Assembly (NCBI GenBank): GCA_021397835.1
Contig: JAJFZO010000782.1
Coordinates: 124,001 to 188,000, forward strand
Origin: Moringa oleifera
Lineage: Eukaryota; Streptophyta; Magnoliopsida; Brassicales; Moringaceae
Direction: 5' to 3'
DNA: 64,000 nucleotides
Shown here piece after piece: positions 35,142-47,339 of this stretch. The translations under genes and the position numbers were made by a program. The notes under the pieces are model-generated. The model did no database searches. It was given only the letters and a program-made list of their open reading frames with translations, and had not been told where the DNA came from. The first letter of the stretch is position 1; the number at the start of each line of letters is the position of its first letter.

Positions 35142-37359
35142 ACCATCGAGCTTGTCTAGCCACATCCTAGCTCATTATCCCATGATTATTCTCGCATCGT
35201 TGCCCACGTTTTTCCTACCGATGAGGCCTTGGAGGTAGGGGTGCCCAGGCTGGCCGTGTGGCTCGCTCATTGCTAACAGTCGACGATCGTGTCGTCGATC
35301 GCGCTGTGTAACGAGTCCGCATAGGAACGCCTGAGCGTCGAGATCCAACCCCACATCTGCCGCCACAAGGGCCTACGACGAAGCATTCCGCATGCTCGAG
35401 ATCCCCCCAACGATTTGGCCCACACGTCGCATACGTCATCATTAGCTTCGCCGCACACACCGTCGAGCTTGTCTAGCCACATCCCAGCTCATTATCCCAC
35501 GATTATTCTCGCATCGTTGCCCACGTTTTTCCCACCGATGTGGCCTTGGCAGTAGGGGTGCCCAAGCTGGCCGTGTGGCTCGCTCGTTGCTAACAGTCGA
35601 CGATAGTGTCATCGATCACGCTGCCCAACGAGTCCACCTAGACAGGCATGAGGATCGAGATCCAACCCCACGTCTGCCGCCTCGAGGGCCTGCGATGAAG
35701 CACTCCGCATGCTCGATGTCCCCCCAACAATTTGGCCCTCACGTAGAATGCATCATCGCTAGCTTTGCCGCCCACACCATCGAGCTTGTTTTGCCATATC
35801 CCAGCTCATTATCCCACGATTATTCTCGCTTCGTTGCTCACGTTTTTCCCTCCGCTGAGGCCTTGGCAGTAGGGGTGCCAAGGCTGGCCATGTGGCTCGC
35901 TCGTTGCTAACGGCCGACGATCGTGTCGTCAATCGCGCTGCGCAACGAGTCCGCCTAGGCAAGCCTGAGCGTCGAGATCCAGCCCCACGTCTGTCGCCTC
36001 GAGGGCCTATGATGTAGCACTTCGCATGCTCGAAATCCCCCCAACGATTTGGCCCTCGCGTAGCATGCATCATCGTTCGCTTCGTCCCCCACACCATCGA
36101 GCTTGTCTAGCCACATCCCAGCTCATTATCCCACGATTATACTTGCTTCGTTGCCCATGTTTTTCCCACCGATGAGGCCTTGGCAGCAGGAGTGCCCAAG
36201 CTGGCTGTGTGGCTCGCTCGTTGCTAACGGCGGACGATCGCTTCGTTGATCACGCTGCGCAACGAGTTCGCCTAGGTAAGCCTGAGCGTCGAGATCCAAC
36301 CCAACGTCTGCTGCCTCGAGGGCCTACGAAAAAGCACTTCGCATGCTCAAAATCCCCCAACGATTTTGCCCTCACGTAACATGCATCATCGTTACCTTCA
36401 CCGCCCACACCATCGAGCTTGTCTAGCCACATCCTAGCTCATTATCCCATGATTATTCTCGCATCGTTGCCCACGTTTTTCCTACCGATGAGGCCTTGGA
36501 GGTAGGGGTGCCCAGGCTGGCTGTGTGGCTCGCTCATTGCTAACAGTCGACGATCGTGTCGTCGATCGCGCTGTGTAACGAGTCCGCATAGGAACGCCTG
36601 AGCGTCGAGATCCAACCCCACATCTGCCGCCACAAGGGCCTACGACGAAGCATTCCGCATGCTCGAGATCCCCCCAACGATTTGGCCCACACGTCGCATA
36701 CGTCATCATTAGCTTCGCCGCCCACACCGTCGAGCTTGTCTAGCCACATCCCAGCTCATTATCCCACGATTATTCTCGCATCGTTGCCCATGTTTTTCCC
36801 ACCAATGTGGCCTTGGCAGTAGGGGTGCCCAAGCTGGCCGTGTGGCTCGCTCGTTGCTAACAGCCGACGATAGTGTCATCGATCACGCTGCCCAACGAGT
36901 CCACCTAGGCAGGCATGAGGATCGAGATCTAACCCCACGTCTGCCGCCTCGAGGGCCTGCGATGAAGCACTCCGCATGCTCGATATCCCCCCAACAATTT
37001 GGCCCTCACGTAGAATGCATCATCGCTAGCTTTGCCGCCCACACCATCGAGCTTGTTTTGCCACATCCCAGCTCATTATCCCACGATTATTCTCGCTTCG
37101 TTGCTCACGTTTTTCCCTCCGCTGAGGCCTTGGCAGTAGGGGTGCCAAGGCTGGCCGTGTGGCTCGCTCGTTGCTAACGGCCGACGATCGTGTCGTCAAT
37201 CGCGCTGCGCAACGAGTCCGCCTAGGCAAGCCTGAGCGTCGAGATCCAACCCCACGTCTGCCGCCTCGACGGCTTATGATGTAGCACTTCGCATGCGCGA
37301 AATCCCCCCAACGATTTGGCCCTCGCGTAGCATGCATCATCGTTCGCTTCGCCCCCCAC
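35142..37359 (+). repeat. Tetrameric higher-order repeat, period 1,267 bp
   Basis: Monomers 35142, 35459 and 35776 match 36409, 36726 and 37043 with only a few substitutions over about 950 bp, sharing GGAGGTAGGGG, GTCCGCATAGGAACGCCTG, CACACGTCGCATACGTCATC and CGAGCTTGTTTTGCCA. The fourth monomer (36093 against 37360) no longer matches well, so the second unit has been replaced or cut short there. Confidence 0.87.
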
Positions 37360-37460
37360 ACCATCGAGCTTGTCTAGCCACATCCCAGCTCATTATCCCA
37401 CGATTATTCTCGCTTCATTGCCCATGTTTTTCCCACCGATGAGGCCTTGGAGGCAGGGGT

Positions 37461-38270
37461 GACCAGGCTGGCCGTGTCGCTTGCTCGTTACTAACGGTCG
37501 ACAATCGTGTCATCGATCGCGCTGTGCAACGAGTCCGCCTAGGAAAGCCTGAGCGTCGAGATCCAACCCCACATCTGCCGCCTCGAGGGCCTGCGACGAA
37601 GCATTCCGCATGCTCGAGATCCCCCCAACGATTTGGCCCACACGTCGCCGCCCAGACCATCGAGCTTGTCTAGCCACAAACGAGCTCATTATCCCACGAT
37701 TATTCTCGCTTCGTTGCCCAAGTTTTTCCCACCGATGAGGCCTTGGCAGTAGGGGTGCCCAGGCTGGCCGTGTGGCTCGCTAGTTGCTAACGGTCGACGA
37801 TCATGTTTTCTATCGCGCTGCGCAACAAGTCCGCCTAGGCAAGCCTAAGCGTCGAGATCCAACCCCGCGTCTGCTACGTCAAGGGCTTACGAAGTAGCAC
37901 TCCGCATTCTCGAAATCCCCCCAACGATTTGGCCCTGGCGTAGCATGCATCATCGTTCGCTTCGCCGCGCACACCATCGAGCTTGTCTAGCCACATCCCA
38001 GCTCATAATGCCACGATTATTCTCGCTTCGTTGCGCACGTTTTTTCCCACTTATGAGGCCTTGGCAGTAGGGGTGACCAGGCTGGCCGTGTCGCTTGCTC
38101 GTTACTAACGGTCGACGATCGTGTCATCGATCGCGCTGTGCAACGAGTCCGCCTAGGAAAGCCTGAGCGTTGAGATCCAACCCCACATCTGCCGCCTCGA
38201 GGGCCTGCGACGAAGCATTCCGCATGCTCGAGATCCCCCCAACGATTTGGCCCACACGTCGCATGCGTCA
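37461..38270 (+). repeat. Dimer-scale duplication, shift 613 bp
   Basis: The stretch beginning GACCAGGCTGGCCGTGTCGC at 37461 recurs at 38074. Both copies share GCTTGCTCGTTACTAACGGT, GCGCTGTGCAACGAGTCCGC, CTAGGAAAGCCTGAGCG and CGAAGCATTCCGCATGCTCG. The shift is 613 rather than about 634 bp because the first copy carries the 21-bp deletion. Confidence 0.78.
37645..37648 (+). other. 21-bp deletion scar at a TCGC direct repeat
   Basis: The sequence CACACGTCGCCGCCCAGACC lacks the 21 bp that in the partner copy separate CACACGTCGC from the following CGCC. The missing piece starts after one TCGC and ends with another (CTTCGC), so a 4-bp direct repeat bounds it. The monomer is 296 bp, exactly 317 minus 21. 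Confidence 0.82.
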
Positions 38271-38290
38271 TCGTTAGCTTCGCCCCCTAC

Positions 38291-41200
38291 ACCATTGAGC
38301 TTGTCTAGCCACATCCCAGCTCATAATGCCACGATTATTCTCGCTTCGTTGCGCACGTTTTTTCCCACTTATGAGGCCTTGGCAGTAGGGGTGCCCAGGC
38401 TGGCCGTGTGACTCGCTCGTTGCTAACGGACGACGATAGTGTCATCGATCACGCTGCACAACGAGTCCACCTAGGCAAGCCTGAGCGTCGAGATCAAAAC
38501 CCACGTCTGCCGCCTCAAGGGCCCTACGAAGAAGCACTCCGTATTCTCGAAATCCCCCCAACGATTTGGCCTTCGCGTAGCATGCATCATCATGAGCTTC
38601 GCCACCCACACCATCGAGCTTTTCTAGCCATATCCCAGCTCATTATCCCACGATTATTCTCACTTGGTTACCCACGTTTTTCCAACCAATGAGGCGTTGG
38701 CAGTAGGGGTGCCGAGGCTGGCCATGTGGCTCGCTCGTTTCTAACGGCCGACGATCGTGTCGTCGATCACGCTGTGCAACGAGTGTTCCTAGGCAAGCAT
38801 GAGCGTCGAGATCCAACCCCACGTCTGCCGCCCCGAGGGCCTGCGACAAAGCACTCTGCATGCTCAAAATCCCCCCAACAATTTGGCCCTCACGTAGCAT
38901 GCATCATCGTTAGCTTCGCCGCCCACACCATCGAGCTTGTCTAGCCACATCCCAGCTCATTATCCAACGATTATTCTCGCTTCGTTGCCCACGTTTTTTC
39001 CCACTGATGAGGCCTTGGCAGTAGGGGTGCCCAGGCTGGCCGTGTGGGTCGCTCGTTGCTAACGGCCGATGAGCATGTCTTCGATCGCGCTGCGCAATGA
39101 GTCCACCGAGGCAAGCCTGAGTGTCGAGATCCAACCCCACGTCTGTCGCCTCAAGGGCCTGCGAAGAAGCACTCCGCATTCTCAAAATCCCCCCAACGAT
39201 TTGGCCCTTGCGGAGCATGCATCATCGTGAGCTTCGTCGCCCACACCATCGAGCTTGTCTAGCCATATCCCAGCTCATTATCCCACGATTATTCTCTCTT
39301 CGTTGCCCACATTTTTCCCACCGATGGGGCCTTTGTAGTTGGGGTTCCCAGGCTGGTCGTGTGGCTCGCTCATTGCTAACGGCCGGCGATCGTGTCGTCG
39401 ATCGCGCTGCGCAACGAGTCCGCCTAGGCAAGCATGAGCGTCGAGATCCAACCCCACGTCTGCCACCTCGAGGGCCTATAACGAAGCACTCCACATGCTC
39501 GAAATCCCCCCAACAAGTTGGCCCTCATGTAGCTTGCATCATCGTTAGCTTCGCCACCCACACCATCGTGCTTGTCTAGCCACATCCCAGCTCATTATCC
39601 CATGATTATTCTCGCTTCGTTGCCCACGTTTTTTCCCACCGATGAGGCCTTGGCAGTAGGGGTACCCAGGCTGGCCGTGTGGCTCGCTCGTTGCTAACGG
39701 ATGACGATAGTGTCATCGATCACGCTACAAATCGAGTCCACCTAGGTAAACCTGAGCGTCGAGATCAAACCCCACGTCTGCCGCCTCGAGGGCCTGCGAT
39801 GAAGCACTCCGCATGCTCGAAATCCCCCCAACAATTTGGGCCTCACGTAGCATGCATCATTGTTAGCTTCGCCCCTCACACCATCAAGCCTGTCTAGCCA
39901 CATCCTAGCTCATTATTGCACGATTATTCTCGCTTCGTTGCCCACGTTTTTCCCACCGATGAGGCCTTGGCAGTAAGGGTGCCCAGGCCGGCCGTGTGGC
40001 TCGCTCGGTTCTAATGGCCGGGGATCGTGTCTTCTATCGCGCTGCACAACGAGTCCGCCTAGGCAAGCCTGAGCGTCGAGATCCAACCCCACGTCTGTCG
40101 CCTCAAGGGCCTGCGAAGAAGCACTCCGCATTCTCAAAATCCCCCCAACGATTTGGCCCTCGCGTAGCATGCATCATCGTGCGCTTCGCCGCCCACACCA
40201 ACGAGCTTGTCGAGCCATATCCCAGCTCATTATCCCATGATTATTCTCGCTTCGTTGCCGACATTTTTCCCACTGATGAGGCCTTGGGAGTAGGGGTGCC
40301 CAGGCTGGCCATGTGGCTCGCTCGTTGCTAACGGACGACAATAGTGTGATCGATCACGCTGCACAACGAGTCCACCTAGGCAAGCCTGAGCGTCGAGATC
40401 AAACCCCACGTCTGCCGCCTCGAGGGCCTGCGATGAAGCACTCCGCATGCTCGAATTTCCCCAACAATTTGGCCCTCACGTAGCTTGCATCACAGTTAGC
40501 TTTGCCCCCCACACCATCAAGCTTGTCTAGCCACATCCCAGCTCATTATCGCACGATTATTCTCGCTTCGTTGCCCACGTTTTTCCCACCGATGAGGCCT
40601 TGGCAGCAGGGGTGCCCAGGCTGGCCGTGTGGCTCGCTAGTTGCTAATGGTCGACGATCGTGTCTTCTATCGCGCTGCGCAACGAGTCCGCCTAGGCAAG
40701 CCTGAGCGTCGAGATCCAACCCCGCGTCTGCTACGTCAAGGGCCTACGAAGTAGCACTCCGCATTCTCGAAATCCCCCCAACGATTTGGCCCTCGCGTAG
40801 CATGCATCATCATTCTCTTTGCCGCCCACACCATCGAGCTTGTCTAGCCACATCCCAGCTCATAATGCCACGATTATTGTCGCTTCGTTGCGCACATTTT
40901 TTCCCACTTATGAGGCCTTGGCAGTAGGGGTGCCCAGGCTGGCCGTGTGGCTCGCTCATTGCTAACGGACAACGATAGTGTCATCGATCACGCTGCACAA
41001 CGAGTCCACCTAGGCAAGCCTGTGCGTCGAGATCAAACCCCACGTCTGCCGCCTCGAGGGCCCTACGAAGAAGCTCTCCGCATTCTCGAAATCCCCCCAA
41101 CGATTTGGACCTCGCGTAGCATGCATCATCGTGAGATTCGCCGCCCACACCATCGAGCTTTTCTAGCCATATCCCAGCTCATTATCCCACGATTATTCTC

Positions 41201-41465
41201 GCTTCGTTACCCACGTTTTTCCCACCAATAAGGCCTTGGCAGTAGGGGTGCCGAGGCTGGCCGTGTGGCTCGCTTGTTTCTAACAGCCGACGATCGTGTC
41301 ATCGATTGTGCTGTGCAACGAGTCTGCCTTGGCAAGTATGAGCGTCGAGATCCAACCCCACATCTGCCGCCCCAAGGGCCTGCGACGAAGCACTCCGCAT
41401 ACTCGAAATCCCCCCAACAATTTGGCCCTCACGTAGCATGCATCATCGTTAGCTTCGCCGCCCAC
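38291..41465 (+). repeat. Octameric higher-order relation, shift 2,539 bp
   Basis: Monomers 38291 and 38610 pair with 40830 and 41149. Shared features are the CATAATGCC/CTTATGAGG marker, GACGATAGTGTCATCGATCA or ACGATAGTGTCATCG, the extra C in GAGGGCCCTACGAAGAAG, CGAGCTTTTCTAGCCATATC and GTTTCTAAC in the next copy. The 2539-bp shift equals eight monomers. Confidence 0.72.
39245..41190 (+). repeat. Segment copied 12,041 bp downstream (51,286-53,231)
   Basis: Seven successive monomer starts (39245 to 41149) recur at exactly +12,041 bp (51286 to 53190). Shared rare spellings include GGCCTTTGTAGTTGGGGT, CACACCATCGTGCTTGTCTA, CACCATCAAGCCTGTCTAGC, GCTCGCTCGGTTCTAA, GAGCTTGTCGAGCCATATCC, TAGCTTGCATCACAGTTAGC and CTCGCTAGTTGCTAA. 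No length-changing difference has accumulated over about 1.95 kb. Confidence 0.85.
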
Positions 41466-44040
41466 ACCATCGTGCTTGTCTAGCCACATCGCAGCTCATT
41501 ATCCCATGATTATTCTCGCTTGATTGCCCACGTTTTTTCCCACCGATGAGGCCTTGGCAGTAAGGGTCCCCAGGCTGGCCATGTGGCTCGCTTATTGCTA
41601 ACGGATGACGATAGTATCATCGATCATGCTGCACAACGAGTCCACCTAGGCAAGCCTGAGCGTCGAGATCGAACCCCACGTCTGCCACCTTGAGGGCCCC
41701 GCGAAGAAGCACTCCGCATTCTCGAAATCCCTAGAACGATTTGGCCCTCGCGTAGCATGCATCATCGTGAGCTTCGCCGCCCACACCATCGAGCTTGTCT
41801 AGCCATATCCCAGCACATTATCCCACGATTATTCTCGCTTCGTTGCCCACGTTTTTCTCACCAATAAGGCCTTGGCAGTAGGGGTGCCGAGGCTGGCCGT
41901 ATGGCTCGCTCGTTTCTAACGATCGATGATCGTGTCGTCGATCGCGTTGCGCAATGAGTCCGTCTAGGCAAGGATGAGCGTTGAGATCCAACCCCACGTC
42001 TGCCGCCCCGAGGGCCTGCGACGATGCACTTCGCATGCTCGAAATCCCCCCAATAATTTGGCCTTCACGTAGCATGCATCATCGTTAGCTTCGCCCGCCA
42101 TACCATCGAGCTTGTCTAGCCACATCCCAGCTCATTATCACACGATTATTCTCGCTTCGTTGCCCACCTTTTTCCCACAGATGAGGCCTTGGCAGCATGG
42201 GTGCCCAAGCTGGCCGTGTGGCTCGCTCGTTGCTAATGGTCGACGATCGTGTCTTCGATCGCGCTGCGTAACGAGTCCACCTAGGCAAGCCTGAGCGTCG
42301 ACATCTAACCCCACGTCTGTCGCCTGAAGGGCCTGCGCAGAAGCACTACGCATTCTCGAAATCCCCCCAAGGATTTGGCTCTCGTGTAGCATGCATCATT
42401 GTTAGCTTCGCCGCCCACACCATCGATCTTATCTAGCCATATGCCAGCTCATTATCCCACGATTATTCTCACTTCGTTGCCCACGTTTTTCCCACTAATG
42501 AGGCCTTGGCAGTAGGGGTGCCCAGGTTGGCCGTGTGTCTCGCTCGTTGCTAACGGCCGACGATCGTGTCTTCTACCGCGCTGCGCAACGAGTCCGCCTA
42601 GGTAAGCCTGAATGTCAAGATCCAACCCAACGTCTGCTGCGTCGAGGGCCTACGACAAAGCACTCCGCATGCTCGAAATCCCGCCAACGATTTGGCCCTC
42701 ACGTAGCATGCATCATCGTTAGCTTCGCCGCCCACACCATCGACCTTGTCTAGCCATCTCCCAGCACATTATCCCACGATTATTCTTGCTTCGTTGCCCA
42801 CGTTTTTCCCACCAATGAGGCCTTGGCAGTAGGGGTGCCGAGGCTGGCCGTGTGGCTCGCTCGTTTCTAACGGTCGACGATCATGTCGTCGATCGCGCTG
42901 CCCAATGAGTCCGTCTAGGCAAGGATGAGCGTCGAGATCCAACCCCACGTCTATCGCCCCGAGGGCCTGCGACGATGCACTCCGCATGCTCGAAATCCAC
43001 CCAACAATTTGGCCCTCACGTAGCATGCATCATCGTTAGCTTCGCCGCCCACACCATTGAACTTATCTAGCCACATCTCAGCTCATTATCCCACGATTAT
43101 TCTCGCTTCATTGCCCATGTTTTTTCCCACCGATGAGGCCTTGGGAGTAGGGGTGCCCAGGCTGGCCGTGTGGCTCGCTCGTTGCTAACGGACGACAATA
43201 GTGTGATCGATCACGCTGCACAACGAGTCCACCTAGGCAAGCCTGAGCGTCGAGATCAAACCCCACGTTTGCCGCCTCGAGGGACTACGATGAAGAACTC
43301 CGCATGCTCAAATTTCCCCAACAATTTGGCCCTCACGTAGCTTGCATCACAGTTAGCTTCGCCCCCCACACCATCAAGCTTGTCTAGCCACATCCCAGCT
43401 CATTATCGCACGATTATTCTCGCTTCGTTGCCCACGTTTTTCCCACCGATGAGGCCTTGGCAGCTGGGGTGCCCAGGCTGGCCGTGTGGCTCGCTAGTTG
43501 CTAACGGTCGACGATCGTGTCTTCTATCGCGCTGCGCAACGAGTCCGCCTAGGCAAGCCTGAGCGTCGAGATCCAACCCCGCGTCTGCTACGTCAAGGGC
43601 CTGCGAAGTAGCACTCCGCATTCTCGAAATCCCCCTAACGATTTGGCCCTCGCGTAGCATGCATCATCGTTCGCTTTGCCGCCCACACCATCGAGCTTGT
43701 CTAGCCACATCCCAGCTCATAATGCCACGATTATTCTCGCTTCGTTGCGCACATTTTTTCCCGCTTATGAGGCCTTGGCAGTAGGGGTGCCCAGGCTGGC
43801 CGTGTGGCTCGCTCATTGCTAACGGACGACGATAGTGTCATCGATCACGCTGCACAACGAGTCCACCTAGGCAAGCCTGTGCGTCGAGATCAAACCCCAC
43901 GTCTGCCGCCTCGAGGGCCCTACGAAGAAGCACTCCGCATTCTCGAAATCCCCCCAACGATTTGGCCCTCGCGTAGCATGCATCATCGTGAGCTTCGCCG
44001 CCCACACCATCGAGCTTGTCTAGCCATATCCCAGCACATT
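40270..44040 (+). repeat. Nonameric higher-order relation, shift 2,857 bp
   Basis: The stretch from about 40270 to 41190 matches about 43130 to 44040. Both have GGCCTTGGGAGTAGGGGTG, GGACGACAATAGTGTGATCG, CTTGCATCACAGTTAGC, CACACCATCAAGCTTGTC, CTGCTACGTCAAGGGCC and then the CATAATGCC marker monomer. 2857 bp is nine monomers. Confidence 0.78.
41785..43052 (+). repeat. Trimer relation, shift 951 bp
   Basis: The monomer at 41785 and that at 42736 share CACATTATCCCACG after CAGC, CACCAATAAGG or CACCAATGAGG, GTGCCGAGGCTGGCC, GCTCGTTTCTAACG, CAATGAGTCCGTCTAGGCAA followed by GGATGAGCG, and GACGATGCACT. The two monomers between them differ, so only the outer pair identifies the period. Confidence 0.65.
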
Positions 44041-46266
44041 ATCCCATGATTATTCTCGCTTCGTTGCCCACGTTTTTTCCCACTGATGAGGCCTTGGCAG
44101 TAGGGGTGCCCAGGCTAGCCGTGTGGCTCGCTCGTTGCTAACTGTCGATGATCATGTCTTCGATCGCGCTGCGCAACGAGTCCACCGAGGCAAGCCTGAG
44201 TGTCGAGATCCAACCCCACGTCTGCCGCCTCAAGGGCCTGCAAAGAAGCACTCCGCATTCTCGAAATCCCCCCAACGATTTGGCCCTCGCGTAGCATGCA
44301 TCATCGTGAGCTTCGCCGCCCACACCATCGAGCTTGTCTAGCCATATCCAAGCTCATTATCCCACAATTATTCTTGCTTCGTTGCCCATATTTTTCCCAC
44401 CGATGAGGCCTTTGTAGTTGGGGTGCCTAGGCTGGCCGTGTGGCTCGTTCATTGCTAACGGCAGGCGATCGTGTCATCGATCGCGCTGCGCAACGAGTCC
44501 ACCTAGACAAGCCTGAGTGTCGAGATCAAACCCCACGTCTGCCGCCTCGAGGGCCCTACGAAGAAGCACTCCGCATTCTCGAAATCCCCCCAACGATTTG
44601 GCCCTCGCGGAACATGCATCATCGTGAGCTTCGCCGCCCACACCATCGAGCGTTTCTAGCCATATCCCAGCTCATTATCCCATGATTATTCTCGCTTCGT
44701 TGCCCACGTTTTTCCCACCGATGAGGCCTTAGTAGTTGGGGTGCCCAGGCTGGCCGTGTGGCTCGCTCATTGCTAACGGTCGGCGATCGTGTCGTCGATC
44801 GTGCTGCTCAACGAGTCCACTTAGGCAAGCATGAGCGTCGAGATCCAACCCCACGTCTGCCACCTCGAGGGCATGTGACGAAGCACTCCGCATACTCGAA
44901 ATCCCCCCAACTATTTGGCCCTCGCGTAGCATGCATCATCGTGAGCTTCGCCCCCCACACCATCGAGCTTGTCTAGCCATATCCCCGCTCATTATCCCAC
45001 GATTATTCTCGCTTTGTTGCCGACATTTTTCCCACCGATGAGGCCTTGGGTGTAGGGGTACCCAGGCTGGCCGTGTGGCTCGCTTGTTGCTAACGGACGA
45101 CAATAGTGTGATCGATCACGCTGCACAACGAGTCCACCTAGGCAAGCCTAAGCGTCGAGATCAAACCCCACGTCTGCCGCCTCGAGGGCCTGCGATGAAG
45201 CACTCCGCATGCTCGAAATCTCCCAACAATTTGGCCCTCACGTAGCTTGCATCACAATTAGCTTCACCCCCCTCACCATCAAGCTTGTCTAGCCACACCC
45301 CAGCTCATTAACGCACGATTATTCTCGCTTCATTGCCCACGTTTTTCCACCGATAAGGCCTTGGCAGCAGGGGTGCCCAGGCTAGCCGTGTGGCTCGCTC
45401 GTTGCTAATGGCTGACGATCGTGTCTTCTATCGCGCTGCGCAACGAGTCCGCCTAGGCAAGCCTGAGCGTCGAGATCCAACCCTGCGTCTGCTACGTCAA
45501 GGACCTGCGAAGTAGCACTCCACATTCTCGAAATCCTCCCAACGATTTGGCCCGCGCGTAGCATGCATCATCATTCGCTTCGCCGCCCACACCATCGAGC
45601 TTGTCTAGCCACATCCCAGCCCATAATGCCACGATTATTCTCGCTTCGTTGCGCACATTTTTTCCCACTTATGAGGCCTTGGCAGTAGGGGTGCCCAGGC
45701 TGGCCGTGTGGCTCGCTCGTTGCTAACGGACAACGATTGTGTCATTGATCACACTGCACAACGAGTCCACCGAGGTAAGCCTGAGTGTCGAGATCCAACC
45801 CCACGTCTGCCGCCTCAAGAGCCTTGCGAAGAAGCACTCTGCATTCTCGAAATCCCCCCAACGATTTGGCCCTTGCGTAGCATGCATCATCGTGAGCTTC
45901 GTCGCCCACACCATCGAGCTTGTCTAGCCATACCCCAGCTCATTATCCCACGATTATTCTCGATTCGTTGCCCACATTTTTCCCACCGATGAGGCCTTTG
46001 TAGTTTGGGTGCCCAGGCTGGCCGTGTGGCTCGCTCATTGCTAACGGCCGGCAATCGTGTCATCGATCGCGCTGCGCAACGAGTCTGCCTAGGCAAGCAT
46101 GAGCGTCGAGATCCAACCCCACGTCTGCCACCTCGAGGGCATGTGACGAAGCACTCCGCATACTCGAAATCCCCCCAACTATTTGTCCCTCGCGTAGCAT
46201 GCATCATCGTGAGCTTCGCTGCCCACACCATCGAGCTTGTCTAGCCATATCCCCGCTCATTATCCC

Positions 46267-47339
46267 ACGATTATTCTCGCTTCGTTGCCCACGTTTTTTC
46301 CCACTGATGAGGCCTTGGCAGTAGGGGTGCCCAGGCTGGCCGTGTGGCTCGCTCGTTGCTAATGGCTGATGATCATGTCCTCGATCGCGCTGCGCAACGA
46401 GTCTACCGAGGCAAGCCTGAGTGTCGAGATCCAACCCCACGTCTGCCGCCTCAAGGGCCTGCGAAGAAGCACTCCGCATTCTCGGAATCCCCCCAACGAT
46501 TTGGCCCTCGCGTAGCATGCATCATCGTGAGCTTCGCCGCCCATACCATCGAGCTTGTCTAGCCATATCCAAGCTCATTATCCCACGATTATTCTCGCTT
46601 CGTTGCTGACATTTTTCCCACCGATGAGCCCTTGGCAGTAGGGGTGCCCAGGCTGGCCGTGTGGCTCGTTCGTAGCTAACGGACGACGATAGTGTCATCG
46701 ATCACGCTGCACAACGGGTCCACCTAGGCAAGCCTGAGTGTCGAGATCAAACCCCACGTCTGCCGCCTCGAGGGCCCTACGAAGAAGCACTCCGCATTCT
46801 CGAAATCCCCCCAACGATTTGGCCCTCGCGGAACATGCATCATTGTGAGCTTCGCCGCCCACACCATCGAGCTTTTCTAGCCATATCCCAGCTCATTATC
46901 CCATGATTATTCTCGCTTCGTTGCCCATGTTTTTCCCACCGATGAGGCCTTAGTAGTTGGGGTGCCCAGGCTGGCCGTGTGGCTCGCTCATTGCTAACGG
47001 TCGGCGATCGTGTCGTCGATCGTGCTGCTCAACGAGTCCACCTAGGCAAGCATGAGCGTCGAGATCCAACCTCACGTCTGCCACCTCGAGGGCATGTGAC
47101 GAAGCACTCCGCATACTCGAAATCCCCCCAACTATTTGGCCCTCGCGTAGCATGCATCATCGTGAGCTTCGCCGCCCACACCATCGAGCTTGTCTAGCCA
47201 TATCCCCGCTCATTATCCCAAGATTATTCTCGCTTTGTTGCCGACATTTTTCCCACCGATGAGGCCTTGGGTGTAGGGGTACCCAGGCTGGCCGTGTGGC
47301 TCGCTTGTTGCTAACGGACGACAATAGTGTGATCGATCA
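46267..47339 (+). repeat. 1,073 bp identical to 48,487-49,559
   Basis: Line-by-line reading finds no difference between this stretch and the one 2,220 bp downstream. The base before it differs (46266 C against 48486 G), and the first later differences are at 47340, 47362 and 47367. About a dozen more substitutions follow up to 48060, with a cluster at 47761-47764. Identity over 3.4 monomers in an array whose monomers otherwise differ visibly means a very recent duplication, gene conversion or an assembly duplication. Confidence 0.92.

Larger units (their letters stand above)
34825..38290 (+). repeat. Satellite block 12: monomers 111-121, transition zone
   Basis: Monomers start at 34825, 35142, 35459, 35776, 36093, 36409, 36726, 37043, 37360, 37656 and 37973. 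From here on no monomer starts with AACATC. Private variants include GCATCGTTGCCCA, GGAGGTAGGGGTG, CCACACGTCGCATACGTCATC and CTTGTTTTGCCA. The monomer at 37360 is 296 bp because of a 21-bp deletion. Confidence 0.92.
38291..44323 (+). repeat. Satellite block 13: monomers 122-140
   Basis: Monomers start at 38291, 38610, 38927, 39245, 39562, 39880, 40197, 40513, 40830, 41149, 41466, 41785, 42102, 42419, 42736, 43053, 43370, 43687 and 44006. New diagnostic spellings appear: CATCGTGAGCTTCG ends, CTAGCCATATCCC starts, and the marker monomer with GCTCATAATGCCACG plus CCCACTTATGAGG (38291, 40830, 43687; also 37973). Several copies are 318-319 bp because of an extra T in the T-tract or an extra C in GGGCCCTACG. 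Confidence 0.92.
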
